Shown piece after piece: positions 26,513-35,603 of a stretch of 64,000 bases of DNA; positions within the stretch are counted from its first letter, which is position 1; each line of letters opens with the position of its first letter. This stretch comes from Pseudomonas sp. CFBP13508 (lineage in GTDB: Bacteria; Pseudomonadota; Gammaproteobacteria; Pseudomonadales; Pseudomonadaceae). Both the position numbers and the translations under genes were made by a program. The DNA lies in the NCBI RefSeq assembly GCF_005233515.1, contig NZ_QFZZ01000001.1, positions 946,541 to 1,010,540 of the forward strand, written 5' to 3'. The notes beneath the pieces are model-generated. The model saw nothing but the letters and a program-made list of their open reading frames with translations, was not told the origin of the DNA and made no database searches.

Positions 26513-28863
26513 GCTTTGATCGTGGCCCGTGGGCCTGATGTTGGCCCCGGCGCTGGCACGCCTTGCGCGGCGCTTGGCAATTGCGGCGCCTGCATGTCCG
26601 GCATCGCCCAGCTGCGTTCCGGCTGCAAGCCGCCCTGGGCGCGGCGCATGAAATCGTAGCGGTTGAGGGTGATGCTGCGCCCCGCTTCGCTGTCGCGGAT
26701 GATGTACGGGCGCAGGAACACCATCAGGTTGGTCTTGGTGATCGCCCGGCGTTCGTTGCGAAACAGCGCGCCGATGCCCGGCAGGCTGCCCAGCCACGGC
26801 ACCGCATCATTGCTCTGGCTGTAGCCGTCCTGAAGCAACCCGCCGAGAACCATGATCTGCCCATCATCAAGGAGGATGCTGGTATCAATCGCGCGCTTGT
26901 TGGTGACGATGCCGGCGGCGGTCACGCTGTTGGACGCGCGCTCATCGATGCTGCTGACTTCCTGATAGATATCCAGCTTCACCGTGCCGCCCTCGGAGAT
27001 CTGCGGACGCACGTTGAGCTTGAGGCCGACCTCTTCGCGGGTGACGGTCTGGAACGGGTTGTTGCTGGTGCCCCCGCCGCCGGTGACGTAGCTGCCGCTG
27101 ACAAACGGGATGGTCTGGCCGACAAAAATGCTCGCCGCTTCGTTGTCCAGGGTCAGCAGGTTCGGTGTCGACAGCACGTTGGTGCCGCCCTTGCTCTTCA
27201 GCGCCCGCGCCAGCACTTTCAGGTCGAGAATCTTGCCGATGCCGGGGATGTCGACCGTGCCGTTGACGTAGCCAAGATTCAAACCCTGCGGCAGTACGTC
27301 GATGCTGTTCTTGGCCCCCGTGTTGAGACCCGCGCCGCCGAGATTGGCGCCACCGATCACGCCCTTGCCGCCGAGATTGCCGGTCTGCCATTGCACACCG
27401 AATTCGCTGGCATCGTCCTCGCCAACCTCGACAATCAGACTCTCGATCACCACCTGCGCACGGCGCTGATCCAGCAAATCGATAACCTCACGCAGATTGC
27501 GATACAGCGGTTCCGGCGCGGAAATCAGCAGCGTGTTGGTGGTGGCATCAGCCTGAATCGTCACGCCGCCAGCGCTGAACGCAACGTTCTGTTCGCTGCT
27601 TTGCGTACCGCCACTGCTGCTGCCACCACCACTACCCTGCGCATAACTGCCGCCGCTTGCGCCGCTGCCAGTCGTCGTTGAAGTGCCAGTGCTCGGCGTG
27701 CTGCTCTGGCCGTTCTGCCCGGCATTGCCGCCGGTGCTGCTGCCCATCGCGCTGAGCACCGACCGCGCCGCGTCGCTGCTGCCGCTGTCACTCTCGCCGG
27801 TGAGCAAACCGCGCAACGCCTGCGCGAGTTTCGCCGCTTGGGCGTTGCGCAGATAAACCACGTGCAGATTGCTCGGATTGCTCTGCGCGTTGTCGAGTTT
27901 GTAGATCAAATTGCGCGCCAGCTCGGTACGCTCGGGGCTGCCGGCGCGGATGATGATGGTGTTGGAGCGCGGGTCGCCGATCACGGCGATTTTCTGCGTC
28001 GGATCATTGCCCGGCGCATCGAGCAAGTCGGCGACCATCGGCGCGATATCAGCGGCGATGCCGTTCTGGATCTGCACCACATCGGTGTCGATTGCGCTCG
28101 GCGTATCGATGCTGTCGATCAACTGCGCGACGCGGGTGAGGTTCTCGGCGTAATCGGTGATGACCACGGTGTTGTTGCCGGGATAAGCGTTGATCGGATT
28201 GTTCGGCGAAACGATCGGGCGCAGCACCGGGATCAGGTTCACCGCGTTCTCGTATTGCAGGCGAAACGTGCGCGTGAGCATGCCGTTGCCGGCCGGTTTG
28301 TCGGCGCTGTAGATCGGCCCGCCGAGCAGTTTCGCGTCGGCCTCGGGAACCACCTGCGCCACGCCGCCGACATCGACCACGCTGAAGCCTTGCATACGCA
28401 ACGCCGCGAGCAGCATGTCGTAAGCCTGACGGGCCGGCACCTGACCTTCCGAGACCAAGGTCAGATTGCCCTTGACCCGTGGATCGACAAGAAACTGCTG
28501 CCCGGTGGCCCGCGACAGCGCACGCACCACCGCCTGAATGTCCGCCTCGACAAAATTCAGCGTCACCGGTTGCTCGCCCAACGGATTGCGCGGGATCGCA
28601 TTGCTCGGCGCAACACCAGCACTGCGCCCACGCTGACTGATGTTGTGCAACTGCTTGGGCACCGGCCGCGCCTGAGCCTGCGCCCGTTCGCGATCGGCCA
28701 CCGCGTCGCCGCTGCGCTGGGTGTTGGCCAGCGGCCGCCCGAGTTCGCTGTCGACCAACAGCGGCGGCTGATGCTGCGGCGCCGTGGTGCTGTTGCACGC
28801 GCTCAATGCCATCAGCAACAACGGCAGCGCCAGACGTGCCGGTTTGCAGCGTGACTCCTTCAT
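26482..28863 (-). CDS. hxcQ: Type II secretin GspD, lipoprotein form
   Basis: 793 residues. It forms the outer-membrane secretion channel. The N-terminus has a lipoprotein signal (LALPLLLMALSAC, Cys at ~24), as described for the P. aeruginosa HxcQ 'liposecretin', which needs no pilotin. N0 (residues ~95-165, LNFVEADIQAVVRALSRATG), then N1-N3 domains, the last interrupted by a Gly/Ser/Thr-rich insert near residues 365-435, precede the secretin core (~450-740, with VPWLGSLPGIGALFRN near the end). The start overlaps the hxcZ stop by 4 bp (ATGA). The last ten codons are shared with the downstream repeat array, but the domain itself is complete. Confidence 0.95.
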   Translation of the reverse strand: MKESRCKPARLALPLLLMALSACNSTTAPQHQPPLLVDSELGRPLANTQRSGDAVADRERAQAQARPVPKQLHNISQRGRSAGVAPSNAIPRNPLGEQPVTLNFVEADIQAVVRALSRATGQQFLVDPRVKGNLTLVSEGQVPARQAYDMLLAALRMQGFSVVDVGGVAQVVPEADAKLLGGPIYSADKPAGNGMLTRTFRLQYENAVNLIPVLRPIVSPNNPINAYPGNNTVVITDYAENLTRVAQLIDSIDTPSAIDTDVVQIQNGIAADIAPMVADLLDAPGNDPTQKIAVIGDPRSNTIIIRAGSPERTELARNLIYKLDNAQSNPSNLHVVYLRNAQAAKLAQALRGLLTGESDSGSSDAARSVLSAMGSSTGGNAGQNGQSSTPSTGTSTTTGSGASGGSYAQGSGGGSSSGGTQSSEQNVAFSAGGVTIQADATTNTLLISAPEPLYRNLREVIDLLDQRRAQVVIESLIVEVGEDDASEFGVQWQTGNLGGKGVIGGANLGGAGLNTGAKNSIDVLPQGLNLGYVNGTVDIPGIGKILDLKVLARALKSKGGTNVLSTPNLLTLDNEAASIFVGQTIPFVSGSYVTGGGGTSNNPFQTVTREEVGLKLNVRPQISEGGTVKLDIYQEVSSIDERASNSVTAAGIVTNKRAIDTSILLDDGQIMVLGGLLQDGYSQSNDAVPWLGSLPGIGALFRNERRAITKTNLMVFLRPYIIRDSEAGRSITLNRYDFMRRAQGGLQPERSWAMPDMQAPQLPSAAQGVPAPGPTSGPRATIKAVPIERSTRF

Positions 28864-29408
28864 GAAGCTTCCTTAGCGCCCTGCGCCTGATCCATGCGAA
28901 CGGTGCCTGACAATGTGCCGGCGGTGACATCGGTCGAGGTTTCGTTTGCGCGTCGCAACTGCGCCTCGACCACCTGCAGAGAAAGTTGTGATGGCTGGCT
29001 GAGCAGCCAGTCGAGCAGCGCATCGGCCGGCGCGGAATCGACATTCAGCTGCCACGCGTCACCCTCCGCTGCTTGCAATTGGTAATGCCCGGCCAGCCCC
29101 GCCGCTTGCAGGCTTTGCTCCAGCGACTGGCCAACGCTCTGCCCCTGCGGCCTCAGGTTGACGCTGCGCAACAGCACTTCCAACGCCTCGGTTTGCGCGC
29201 GCAACTTGGGCGTTTCGCTCTGCCAGAAAGTGATCCTGGCCAACGGCGGCTTGACCAGCGTCAGCCAGATCAGCAGACCGACAAGCACCAGCGCCATGCC
29301 GGCGACCATGCGTTTTTCACGCAGCGCCAACGGCTGCCAACGCGCCTGCAACTGGCTACTGAAGCGCTGCCAGCGCGCACGGTAAATCGCCAGCGTCGCC
29401 CTACTCAT
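28860..29408 (-). CDS. hxcZ: Type II secretion protein GspM
   Basis: 182 residues. I chose the ATG at 29408, which overlaps the hxcY stop (ATGAGTAG). GspM is a bitopic inner-membrane protein that stabilises GspL. One membrane segment is visible near residues 33-53 (MVAGMALVLVGLLIWLTLV), followed by a coiled-coil-like stretch and a small periplasmic ferredoxin-like domain. Overlaps with both neighbours place it in the hxc operon. Identification rests mostly on position, size and topology, because GspM sequences are poorly conserved. Confidence 0.85.
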   Translation of the reverse strand: MSRATLAIYRARWQRFSSQLQARWQPLALREKRMVAGMALVLVGLLIWLTLVKPPLARITFWQSETPKLRAQTEALEVLLRSVNLRPQGQSVGQSLEQSLQAAGLAGHYQLQAAEGDAWQLNVDSAPADALLDWLLSQPSQLSLQVVEAQLRRANETSTDVTAGTLSGTVRMDQAQGAKEAS

Positions 29409-30522
29409 CGTCTGCTCCGCTGTCGTCGTCTTCGTTGGTGTTTGCGCTGGATTCATCGCTCGGCCGCAGCGTCCAGCCTTCGTCATCGGCAGTGACGCTG
29501 ATGCCGGCCTGGGCCAAGGTGCTTTGCCAGTCCTTGTCGTTGCTGCCACGGTTCGCATCGCTTAGCAACGCCAGTTGCAAGACGCCGTCGCGATAGGTCA
29601 GGCGCTCGACACTGCCGGCAATGAACGGCATGCCCGTGCCGGCCTGCAACACCAGCCGATTGAAGTTCTGCGCCGGATCATCGACCGCGCCTTTTTGCCG
29701 CTGCTCCAGTTGCTGACGCGCCTGTTGCAGCGGGTTGAGAATCACCGGCAATTCAGGAAAGGCCTGCTTCACCCGCTGGCTCATCTGCGCCTTGAGCTGC
29801 TGGCCCTGCCGCGCTTCGCGGGCGGCGTACAGATTCAGGCCAATCACCCAAACGGCCACGGCCAAAGCCACACACCCGACAGCACGACCCCAGCCACGTT
29901 GCTCGCCGCCGCTTTGCTGCAGACCACCGTGTAAACCCCAACCGGGCAAAGGACCCATCCAGCGCTGTGTCGCACCAGCTGCGAACGATGCCTCATCAAC
30001 TTCGTCACCGAGCAACGGCTCAACCTGCGCATTGTTCAAACTCTCGCGCCGGAGCAAATGTCCGTCCGCCACACAAGCGACAACACCGGGCGCCACTGGC
30101 AGGCTATACGGCGCTGGATACAAACCGCGCAGACTCAAACCCGCCTGCTTCAGCAACGCCGCCAATCGCTGCAAGTGCTGCCGCGACACCCAGGCGATCT
30201 GCACCTGCCCGCTCGCATCGCGGGGACTGTGGCCGATATGCATCTGGCTGCTGTCACCGAGCATCAACGCCTGCGCCGCGCACTGAACAGCGGCCGCCGT
30301 TTTGTTCGCGGGCAGCGGCGGCAGATCGATGCTGGCGAGCAGGCTGTCGGCCGGATGCAGAAAACACAGCAGCGTTGGTTGCTTCGGCCGTTGCCCCAAC
30401 TGGCGCAGGGTGAGCCGCTCCTCACGGCTGACCTGCCCCTGACGATCCAGACAGGCGCAGCTCACTTCGCTGTGCAACTCCAGCTCCGCCAGCGGCGGCA
30501 ACGCGACTCGCAACTGGCTCAT
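29401..30522 (-). CDS. hxcY: Type II secretion protein GspL
   Basis: 373 residues. GspL links the cytoplasmic ATPase GspE to GspM. An actin-like cytoplasmic domain is at residues ~1-210, a single membrane helix at ~228-246 (VGCVALAVAVWVIGLNLY) and a periplasmic domain follows. The C-terminus is very acidic (NEDDDSGADDE). Overlaps by 4 bp with hxcX upstream and by 8 bp with hxcZ downstream show tight translational coupling. Confidence 0.88.
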   Translation of the reverse strand: MSQLRVALPPLAELELHSEVSCACLDRQGQVSREERLTLRQLGQRPKQPTLLCFLHPADSLLASIDLPPLPANKTAAAVQCAAQALMLGDSSQMHIGHSPRDASGQVQIAWVSRQHLQRLAALLKQAGLSLRGLYPAPYSLPVAPGVVACVADGHLLRRESLNNAQVEPLLGDEVDEASFAAGATQRWMGPLPGWGLHGGLQQSGGEQRGWGRAVGCVALAVAVWVIGLNLYAAREARQGQQLKAQMSQRVKQAFPELPVILNPLQQARQQLEQRQKGAVDDPAQNFNRLVLQAGTGMPFIAGSVERLTYRDGVLQLALLSDANRGSNDKDWQSTLAQAGISVTADDEGWTLRPSDESSANTNEDDDSGADDE

Positions 30523-31478
30523 GCGCCCACCCGCGACCAGATCACCTGCGGCAGCCGATCCTCGCTGCGATGCAGCAAAGCGTCGAGGCTGACCCGGCGC
30601 TGATCACGCCGCGCCTCACCGCGCAAACGAAACCAGTCACTGGTGATGCCGACTTTGACGCTGCTCACTTCCAGCTGCGGCATGCGCAAGCGGTTCACGA
30701 AATCGCCGCGATTGATAAACCAGCGCCCGGCGTCACGCTCGGCAATCAACGCCGTCGCCCGCTCCAGCGAAAGCCCCGGCACATACGCCGCCAGCACCTG
30801 CGCCGTGGCGGTGTTGCCGTTGATCCACGTCGTCGCCGGAATCACCGTCACGTACGGCGCCAGTTGGCCGATCAGCGCATCGGTCACGCCTTCGACGCTG
30901 CGCAAGTCATCGAGTGTGCGCAGCATCGGCACCTTCGGCGGTGACGGTTTGTGATCGGCATCCGGCGAAGTCGCGCGGCCGCTGTCGAAACCGGCTTTGC
31001 CCGTCGCATCAATCTGCGCATTCAGCAGATGCGGATAACCGGCAATCACCCGTTGACGGATGCGCTGGCCGACAACGGCGCTCACACCGATCAACTCGCA
31101 CAAGCGCTCGAACGCCTGCACCTGCGCCTCATCGATGCGCTCATTGGCGACCAGATTGCGCAGGTTGAACTTGCCCTGCTCGTCCTCCAGCCGCCCGGCA
31201 AAACCCGCCGCCAACAACGGCTGCGCCCAAGGCTGATCACGCCGGGTCAACGGATCACGCAGGCGCGCATCCCACAGCAACTGCCGGCTGATCTCCAGAC
31301 CACCCTGCGCGACCCAACGCCCCTGCACCCGCTGCTGATCGGCCTCCAGCGCACGGGTCGCCACGCTCTGCCGCGTCAACATCCCCGCCGCAATCACCGC
31401 CACCACGGCGGCAATTAACAACGCGCTGATAATCGCCATGCCCTGTTGCTTCGCCCCGTTGAGCGAACCTGTGTTCAC
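30519..31478 (-). CDS. hxcX: Type II secretion minor pseudopilin GspK
   Basis: 319 residues. GspK caps the pseudopilus tip with GspI and GspJ. The N-terminal pseudopilin segment is KQQGMAIISALLIAAVVAVI (residues ~10-29). The cleavage site lacks the usual Phe+1 and Glu+5, which is typical for GspK. A large periplasmic domain follows, with the GspK alpha-domain motifs LTRRDQPWAQPL and EDEQGKFNLRNL and calcium-site region. It lies 8 bp after hxcT and overlaps hxcY by 4 bp. Confidence 0.92.
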   Translation of the reverse strand: MNTGSLNGAKQQGMAIISALLIAAVVAVIAAGMLTRQSVATRALEADQQRVQGRWVAQGGLEISRQLLWDARLRDPLTRRDQPWAQPLLAAGFAGRLEDEQGKFNLRNLVANERIDEAQVQAFERLCELIGVSAVVGQRIRQRVIAGYPHLLNAQIDATGKAGFDSGRATSPDADHKPSPPKVPMLRTLDDLRSVEGVTDALIGQLAPYVTVIPATTWINGNTATAQVLAAYVPGLSLERATALIAERDAGRWFINRGDFVNRLRMPQLEVSSVKVGITSDWFRLRGEARRDQRRVSLDALLHRSEDRLPQVIWSRVGA

Positions 31479-31486
31479 GGCCGGCC

Positions 31487-31945
31487 TTACAACTGCCAGG
31501 AACCGATATCGGTATTCACGCCATCGCCGTCAGGCTGACCATCGGCGCCGAGGGAAAAGATATCGACCTCACCGTTCGCGCCCGGGTTGAGGTACTGATA
31601 AGGCCGGCCCCACGGGTCATTCGGCAAACGCTCCAGATACGAACGCCAGTTGCTGTTCTTCGCATCCGCCGGCCGCTCGACCAACACCTTCAGGCCCTGA
31701 TTCATGCTCGGATACGTGCCGTGATCGAGGCGATACAACTTCAACGCCTGCATCAACCCGCCAATATCCTGCTTCGCCGCCGTCGCCCGCGCCTGATCCG
31801 GCCGGTCAAGCACCTTGGGCACCACCATCGCCGCCAGAATCCCCAGAATCACCACCACCACCATGATCTCGATCAAGGTAAAACCCTGCTGGCGACGCGG
31901 CATGCGCGGCGACTGACTGAGCGTGTTCAAAGGTGCGATATCCAT
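31487..31945 (-). CDS. hxcT: Type II secretion major pseudopilin GspG
   Basis: 152 residues. The prepilin peptidase site is RRQQG|FTLIEIMVVVVILGIL (Gly/Phe near residues 21-22, Glu at +5), and the C-terminal GspG domain contains YRLDHGTYPSMNQGL, WGRPYQYLNPG and DIFSLGADG. The ATG at 31945 gives a 20-residue leader; a second in-frame ATG (MPRRQQG) could also serve. It is the first gene of the leftward hxc operon and is divergent from hxcV across a 148-bp gap that must hold promoters for both. Confidence 0.94.
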   Translation of the reverse strand: MDIAPLNTLSQSPRMPRRQQGFTLIEIMVVVVILGILAAMVVPKVLDRPDQARATAAKQDIGGLMQALKLYRLDHGTYPSMNQGLKVLVERPADAKNSNWRSYLERLPNDPWGRPYQYLNPGANGEVDIFSLGADGQPDGDGVNTDIGSWQL

Positions 31946-32093
31946 CTCGACATTCCCTGGCTTGATCCGAATTCGACGCGCAGTGTTGCAAGAAGATATG
32001 TCAGGGATGTTGAAAATCCTCGGGTGTTTCCGTCGTCAAGCCGTCAAGGACGGGGGTTAGCGTCGAGGGCTGGGTTTTGCTTTTAGGCCATGT

Positions 32094-32480
32094 ATGCGCG
32101 CGCGTTCGCGAGAGAAAGGATTCACCCTGATTGAAGTGCTGGTGGCACTGGCGATCATCGCCGTCGCCATGTCCGCCGCCGTGCGTGTGGCGGGGTTGAT
32201 GACGCAGAGTAATGGGCTGCTGCGGGATCGATCGATTGCGCTGATTGCCGCGCAGAGCCGGATGGCTGAGCTACGGCTGGAAGGTCGATTGCCGAATGGG
32301 GTGAAGGCTGTTGAATGTGATCAAGGGCGGCTTATGTTGCGCTGTGAACAGGTGATTGCCAGCGCAGAGAATGGACGGCTGCTCAGGATTGGAATCCAAG
32401 TATTCGACCGCAATCAGGATGCGCCGCCGTTGGCCAGACTGGAGACCCTGTTGTCACGGCCAGGAAGCCCCTCACCCTAG
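32094..32480 (+). CDS. hxcV: Type II secretion minor pseudopilin GspI
   Basis: 128 residues. The prepilin motif REKG|FTLIEVLVALAIIAVAMS is at residues ~6-28 and a small GspI periplasmic domain follows, with GLLRDRSIALIAAQSRMAEL typical of the family. It is divergent from hxcT. In the related P. aeruginosa cluster the next gene would be hxcP (GspC), but here the 12-kb accessory island begins directly after the stop. Confidence 0.92.
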   Translation: MRARSREKGFTLIEVLVALAIIAVAMSAAVRVAGLMTQSNGLLRDRSIALIAAQSRMAELRLEGRLPNGVKAVECDQGRLMLRCEQVIASAENGRLLRIGIQVFDRNQDAPPLARLETLLSRPGSPSP

Positions 32481-32770
32481 CCCTCTCCCGAGGGAGAGGG
32501 AACCGATACGGGGATGTTCCAGAGATACGCCGACCTGAACGTATCGCTCTGAATCCATAATCAACGCGGTCGCTCAGGTCGATGTAAAACGCAAGACACC
32601 TCGGTCGGCCCCCTCTCCCTCCGGGAGAGGGCTGGGGTGAGGGGCTCTTCTGCCACGGTGCATAAGCATCAAAAATCCATAATCAACACGCTCGTCCAGG
32701 TCGATGCACAACGCAAGACACCTCGGTCGGCCCCCTCTCCCTCCGGGAGAGGGCTGGGGTGAGGGCCTCT
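32465..32770. repeat. CCCTCTCCC-type palindromic repeats, three copies
   Basis: The element CCCTCTCCCTCCGGGAGAGG followed by GCTGGGGTGAGG occurs at about 32609 and 32731, inside a 122-bp direct duplication that also carries ATCCATAATCAAC and CGCAAGACACCTCGG. An inverted copy overlaps the end of hxcV (32470-32503). This marks the left edge of the island. Confidence 0.85.
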
Positions 32771-32821
32771 TCTGCCGCACCTAAAATCCCAAGGCCCTGC
32801 GCCGGATCAAGGCCAACGACA

Positions 32822-33181
32822 TCACCCCGCCACCTCCAAATTATCCATAACCCGATTCACCGCCAGCTCCCCCAACATGATCAGTTGAGCAACCCCCAAC
32901 AACGCCCGCCGCTGCGGCGCCGGCAGCAAACTGGAAATGTCCTGAGCAATCGTCTTCGCCGAAGCAAGCGTTTCACTCGCATCAGCCAGCAGTTCTTCAT
33001 TCTTGGTATCCGCCGTCACCGCATACATCCCACGCGCCTTACGTGGCGGAGGCAGGAGATTGTTTGGCGACAGGTAATGATCAAGCGCGCGGTCGGCGGC
33101 TTCGTGGAGTTTGTTTGAATCGGGGGATTCGTAGGGAGACGAGGGATCGATTACGGGTGGGTTGGGTGTGGGTTTGATCAT
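32822..33181 (-). CDS. DUF6124 family protein, copy A
   Basis: 119 residues. The family is common and often multi-copy in Pseudomonas, with no known function. A Pro-rich N-terminus (MIKPTPNPP) is followed by an all-helical region with LHEAADRALDHYL, ADTKNEELLADASETLASAK and QRRALLGVAQLIMLGELAVN. There is no signal peptide. AAGGAG lies ~8 bp before the ATG. It is almost identical to the protein at 35604-35963. The 240-bp leader has the three-site antisense-RNA architecture described at 33219-33406. An upstream frame (33178-33414) ends on this start codon (ATGA), which suggests coupling. Confidence 0.88.
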   Translation of the reverse strand: MIKPTPNPPVIDPSSPYESPDSNKLHEAADRALDHYLSPNNLLPPPRKARGMYAVTADTKNEELLADASETLASAKTIAQDISSLLPAPQRRALLGVAQLIMLGELAVNRVMDNLEVAG

Positions 33182-33218
33182 GGTGAAGCTCCTTGATTAT
33201 TGGAGCCGCCACGTTTCG

Positions 33219-33406
33219 CTGCGAAACGAAGAGAGGTGGCAGCTGTACGCAGGTTCGCAGACCGGGAATCAAGGAACCCGGCATACCCGAAGGTATCCCG
33301 CGCACAACCGCCATAAAGCATCATTGCCAAAAATGACAACGAACTGGAGCGCTGTGCGCCTTGATTGATCCGGGCTGCGAAACCCGATCGCTGATTCGTC
33401 AGCGAC
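33219..33406 (-). ncRNA. Leader A with P4 CI / P1 C4-like antisense RNA architecture
   Basis: On the minus strand the order is: a 5' hairpin TCGCTGA-CGAA-TCAGCGA (33388-33405), seqA TTCGCAG (33381-33375), a helix with arms 33304-33313 and 33237-33246 that encloses TTCG-loop and CCGGG/CCCGG hairpins, seqB CTGCGAA (33260-33254) and seqC TTCGCAG (33225-33219), 38 nt before the DUF6124 start. SeqB can pair with seqA or seqC. In phage P4 and P1 this arrangement yields a small processed RNA that silences its own transcript. The 36007-36192 copy keeps the pairing with a different 7-mer. The RNA boundaries are estimates. Confidence 0.65.
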
Positions 33407-33412
33407 CGCACC

Positions 33413-33441
33413 ACAATAGAACCCGCTCCCTAGGCGCACAA
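33413..33441 (-). promoter_or_regulatory. Sigma-70-like promoter of leader A
   Basis: Minus-strand TTGTGC (33441-33436), 17-bp spacer, TATTGT (33418-33413). The same pair with the same spacing is conserved in copy B. The predicted start near 33406 falls at the foot of the first hairpin. Confidence 0.55.
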
Positions 33442-33669
33442 GCCGGCGGATTCTGGCGTAGCTGTAGGCAAAGGCGCAAGGATATGTAGCCTGGGAGCGT
33501 GACTGGAGATGTCTTTTTAAACATGGACGGTCGTCGAAAAATTACTGCCCCGCCCACCTCCTGAAAAGATCTGTCCCGTTACCCGAGAATTTTGCCCGCA
33601 AGAGCAAGTCGCGTAGGCTGCTGCTTTTGCACTAACAATATGCACCCGCAAGGACGCACAGGACTGCAC

Positions 33670-34974
33670 ATGAACACTACACAAGACTGGCTGGCTCGGT
33701 TGGCACGCAAGCAAGGACAGCTCTCCGATTATGAAAGCTATCGGCGCAACGAGGCGCTGGAGATACTCGCTCACTTCAATAACACCGGCACATGGGCAGA
33801 CGTGAGCAATCACTCCAACGGCTTCGTCAGGGAAGTCGCGGTGCGAGAACTGTGCAGGCAACCGTCCCCCGAAGCATTAGCCGTGTTGATCGAACGTCTG
33901 AACGATTGGGTCCCTCAGGTTCGCGAATTGGCAGCGGACGGCCTGAAGCACTACCTGTCACCAGCTCACACCCAGGCATGGTTATCGGCACTGGAACCCT
34001 TGATGGCATTGGCAGCGCAACGCCGGGTCGACCACGCCCAGACACTGTCGGCGGTCCGAGCGATGCTGCAATCGGTGGACTGCTGGGATGAGGTCTACGC
34101 TGACTTCTTGAATCGCCAGGGCAAAGCCGCGCGCTACCTGTTTACGCTGTTGCTTGAAGCCCCCGACGCTCCCGTAACGCTGATACGCAGTGCGTTGGCT
34201 CATCGCGAGTTGACCGTACGGTTGATGGCGGTGTCGGCGAGCCTGAATCTACCGGCGACGCAGAGTCTGCCGTTGCTCCTTGAAGCCATGTCGTACCCCG
34301 GTGCCAAAATCCGCGTACGCGTGCTTTATGCGCTGCTGCCGCTGCTCGTCGATCCGAAACCTGTACTGCGCGAAGCGTTGATAGATGCTTCACCGGCAGT
34401 ACGCAATCTGGCGCTTTGGGCTGCGGCTCGTAACGATGTTGATGCTCATACAGTGCTGACCGAGCGCCTACGTCAGCCTTTGCCCACATCAAAACAACAT
34501 TGGCTGGGCGTGCTCGGGCTCGCCACAGAACTGGCTGTGGAGTTGCCAAAGCGATGGCATACACTTGCGCTGCGCTCGAGCTATGTGACTGTGCGACAAG
34601 CCGCAACACGCCTGCTTCGCGATGATCAACTTTCTGAGCTGTTCGAGGCGCTTGATGATCCTTCGGAGAAAGTATTTGCGGTGGTGATTGCGAAACTGGA
34701 CAAAATACCGTGGTCCTTATTGCACATCAGATTGACGGCCAAACTTGATCAAGACTGGCATGAGCTTACTTCGAAACGGCGCAGCACCATTTTCCGACTT
34801 GTTCCGACGTGGCAACAACTCGGCTACTTGCTGAAACGCCTCGACACGGGGCACGCCGGCCAAACCTATTGGCTCGGCCAAATCGATGCGTGGTGTGACG
34901 GGCAGTATCACGCTTTCGATCCGATAACTCCCAAGACCGATCGCGCCGCATGGCAAGAAAAGCTCGTGAATTAA
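33670..34974 (+). CDS. HEAT-repeat protein
   Basis: 434 residues. I chose the ATG at 33670, with AGGA ~9 bp upstream; earlier in-frame starts lack a ribosome site. The whole protein is built of helix pairs of ~30-35 residues with the HEAT pattern (for example VREVAVRELCRQPSPEALAV, VPQVRELAADGLKHYL, VRNLALWAAARNDVDAHT, VRQAATRLLRDDQLSELFEAL). There is no signal peptide or enzymatic motif. Such alpha-solenoids usually act as protein-binding scaffolds. It is the cargo between two direct repeats of the DUF6124 module. The partner and role are unknown. Confidence 0.85.
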   Translation: MNTTQDWLARLARKQGQLSDYESYRRNEALEILAHFNNTGTWADVSNHSNGFVREVAVRELCRQPSPEALAVLIERLNDWVPQVRELAADGLKHYLSPAHTQAWLSALEPLMALAAQRRVDHAQTLSAVRAMLQSVDCWDEVYADFLNRQGKAARYLFTLLLEAPDAPVTLIRSALAHRELTVRLMAVSASLNLPATQSLPLLLEAMSYPGAKIRVRVLYALLPLLVDPKPVLREALIDASPAVRNLALWAAARNDVDAHTVLTERLRQPLPTSKQHWLGVLGLATELAVELPKRWHTLALRSSYVTVRQAATRLLRDDQLSELFEALDDPSEKVFAVVIAKLDKIPWSLLHIRLTAKLDQDWHELTSKRRSTIFRLVPTWQQLGYLLKRLDTGHAGQTYWLGQIDAWCDGQYHAFDPITPKTDRAAWQEKLVN

Positions 34975-35051
34975 AGGCAAACGGACAGATCCGCTCGGGT
35001 GCGCGGTAGTCATGACTGGTTTTGTCGAACTACAAGTCAGCTGAAGGAACT

Positions 35052-35446
35052 ATGAAATCAAAGCTTCGATCCTCGTACTTGTCGCACTGTATTGCACGGG
35101 TTTCAGCGCAGCGTTTGCCAATGGCTCACAGGCGTCAAACGACAAGCCCGGGCCAGCAGGCATCGTCGTCGGTGAGCGTTTGGCTGCGGCCAAATCCAAG
35201 CTCGTCAAACAAGGATGGAAGCCAACACCGATGCACACCACCGACGGGTATGAATACAGTGGCGTGGAGAAGGAGCTGGCTACACGCAATTACTTCGAAC
35301 TGGACACCTGCTCGTTTGATAGCTCGCGCTGCATCTTGTACTACTCGAAGAAAGGCTCTTGCCTGCGCGTCGATACCATCGGTGAGCAGTTCAATGACAT
35401 GACGGTGACGCGATGGACCGGTGAATGTCCTGAAGCGGCTGAATAA
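35052..35446 (+). pseudogene. Small secreted Cys-containing protein with frameshift at the start
   Basis: The ribosome site and ATG (AAGGAACTATG, ATG at 35052) are in a different frame from the protein. One extra A in the run ATGAAATCAAAG would join ATG-AAA to a clear signal peptide IKASILVLVALYCTGFSAAFA, followed by a mature part of ~108 residues (AAAKSKLVKQGWKP, DTCSFDSSRC, GSCLRVD, TGECPEA, four cysteines). A TGA at 35042 blocks other upstream starts, and the first in-frame TTG (~35171) would delete the signal peptide. Either the gene is recently broken, or the A-run is a switch or a sequencing error. The family is not recognised. Confidence 0.6.
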
Positions 35447-35468
35447 TCACGCAAAACTAAACCGACCC

Positions 35469-35550
35469 GCTCCCACAGGTTTCAGCGACGAACACAACGT
35501 CCCTGATTAACACAAAACCCTGTGGGAGCCAGCCTGCTGGCGATAGCGGA
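35469..35550. repeat. Degenerate REP pair
   Basis: GCTCCCACAGG and CCTGTGGGAGC lie in inverted orientation about 40 bp apart, with the right arm extended by a hairpin GCCAGCCTGCTGGC. It lies between the frameshifted gene and DUF6124 copy B. Confidence 0.6.
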
Positions 35551-35603
35551 TTATCCGGCAGCAGAAACAGCGCATTTGCCATCGCTGCCATCCCTACTCC
35601 ACA

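Larger units (their letters stand above)
32824..33521 (-). repeat. DUF6124 module, direct repeat copy A
   Basis: Gene, leader, promoter and ~90 bp of upstream sequence are duplicated at 35606-36307 in the same orientation, 2.79 kb apart. Coding and promoter parts are nearly identical, while the leader between them diverges but keeps its pairing. Confidence 0.8.

Noticed and set aside
26482..28863. hxcQ truncated by the repeat array
   Set aside because: All secretin domains are present and the stop is in the first unit, which is the source of the copies. Only the spacing to hxcR is altered.
33178..33414. 78-codon frame in leader A as a protein gene
   Set aside because: In leader B the same frame stops after about 20 codons, while RNA pairing is conserved. 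The stretch behaves as a structured leader, perhaps with a short coupled peptide, not as a conserved protein.
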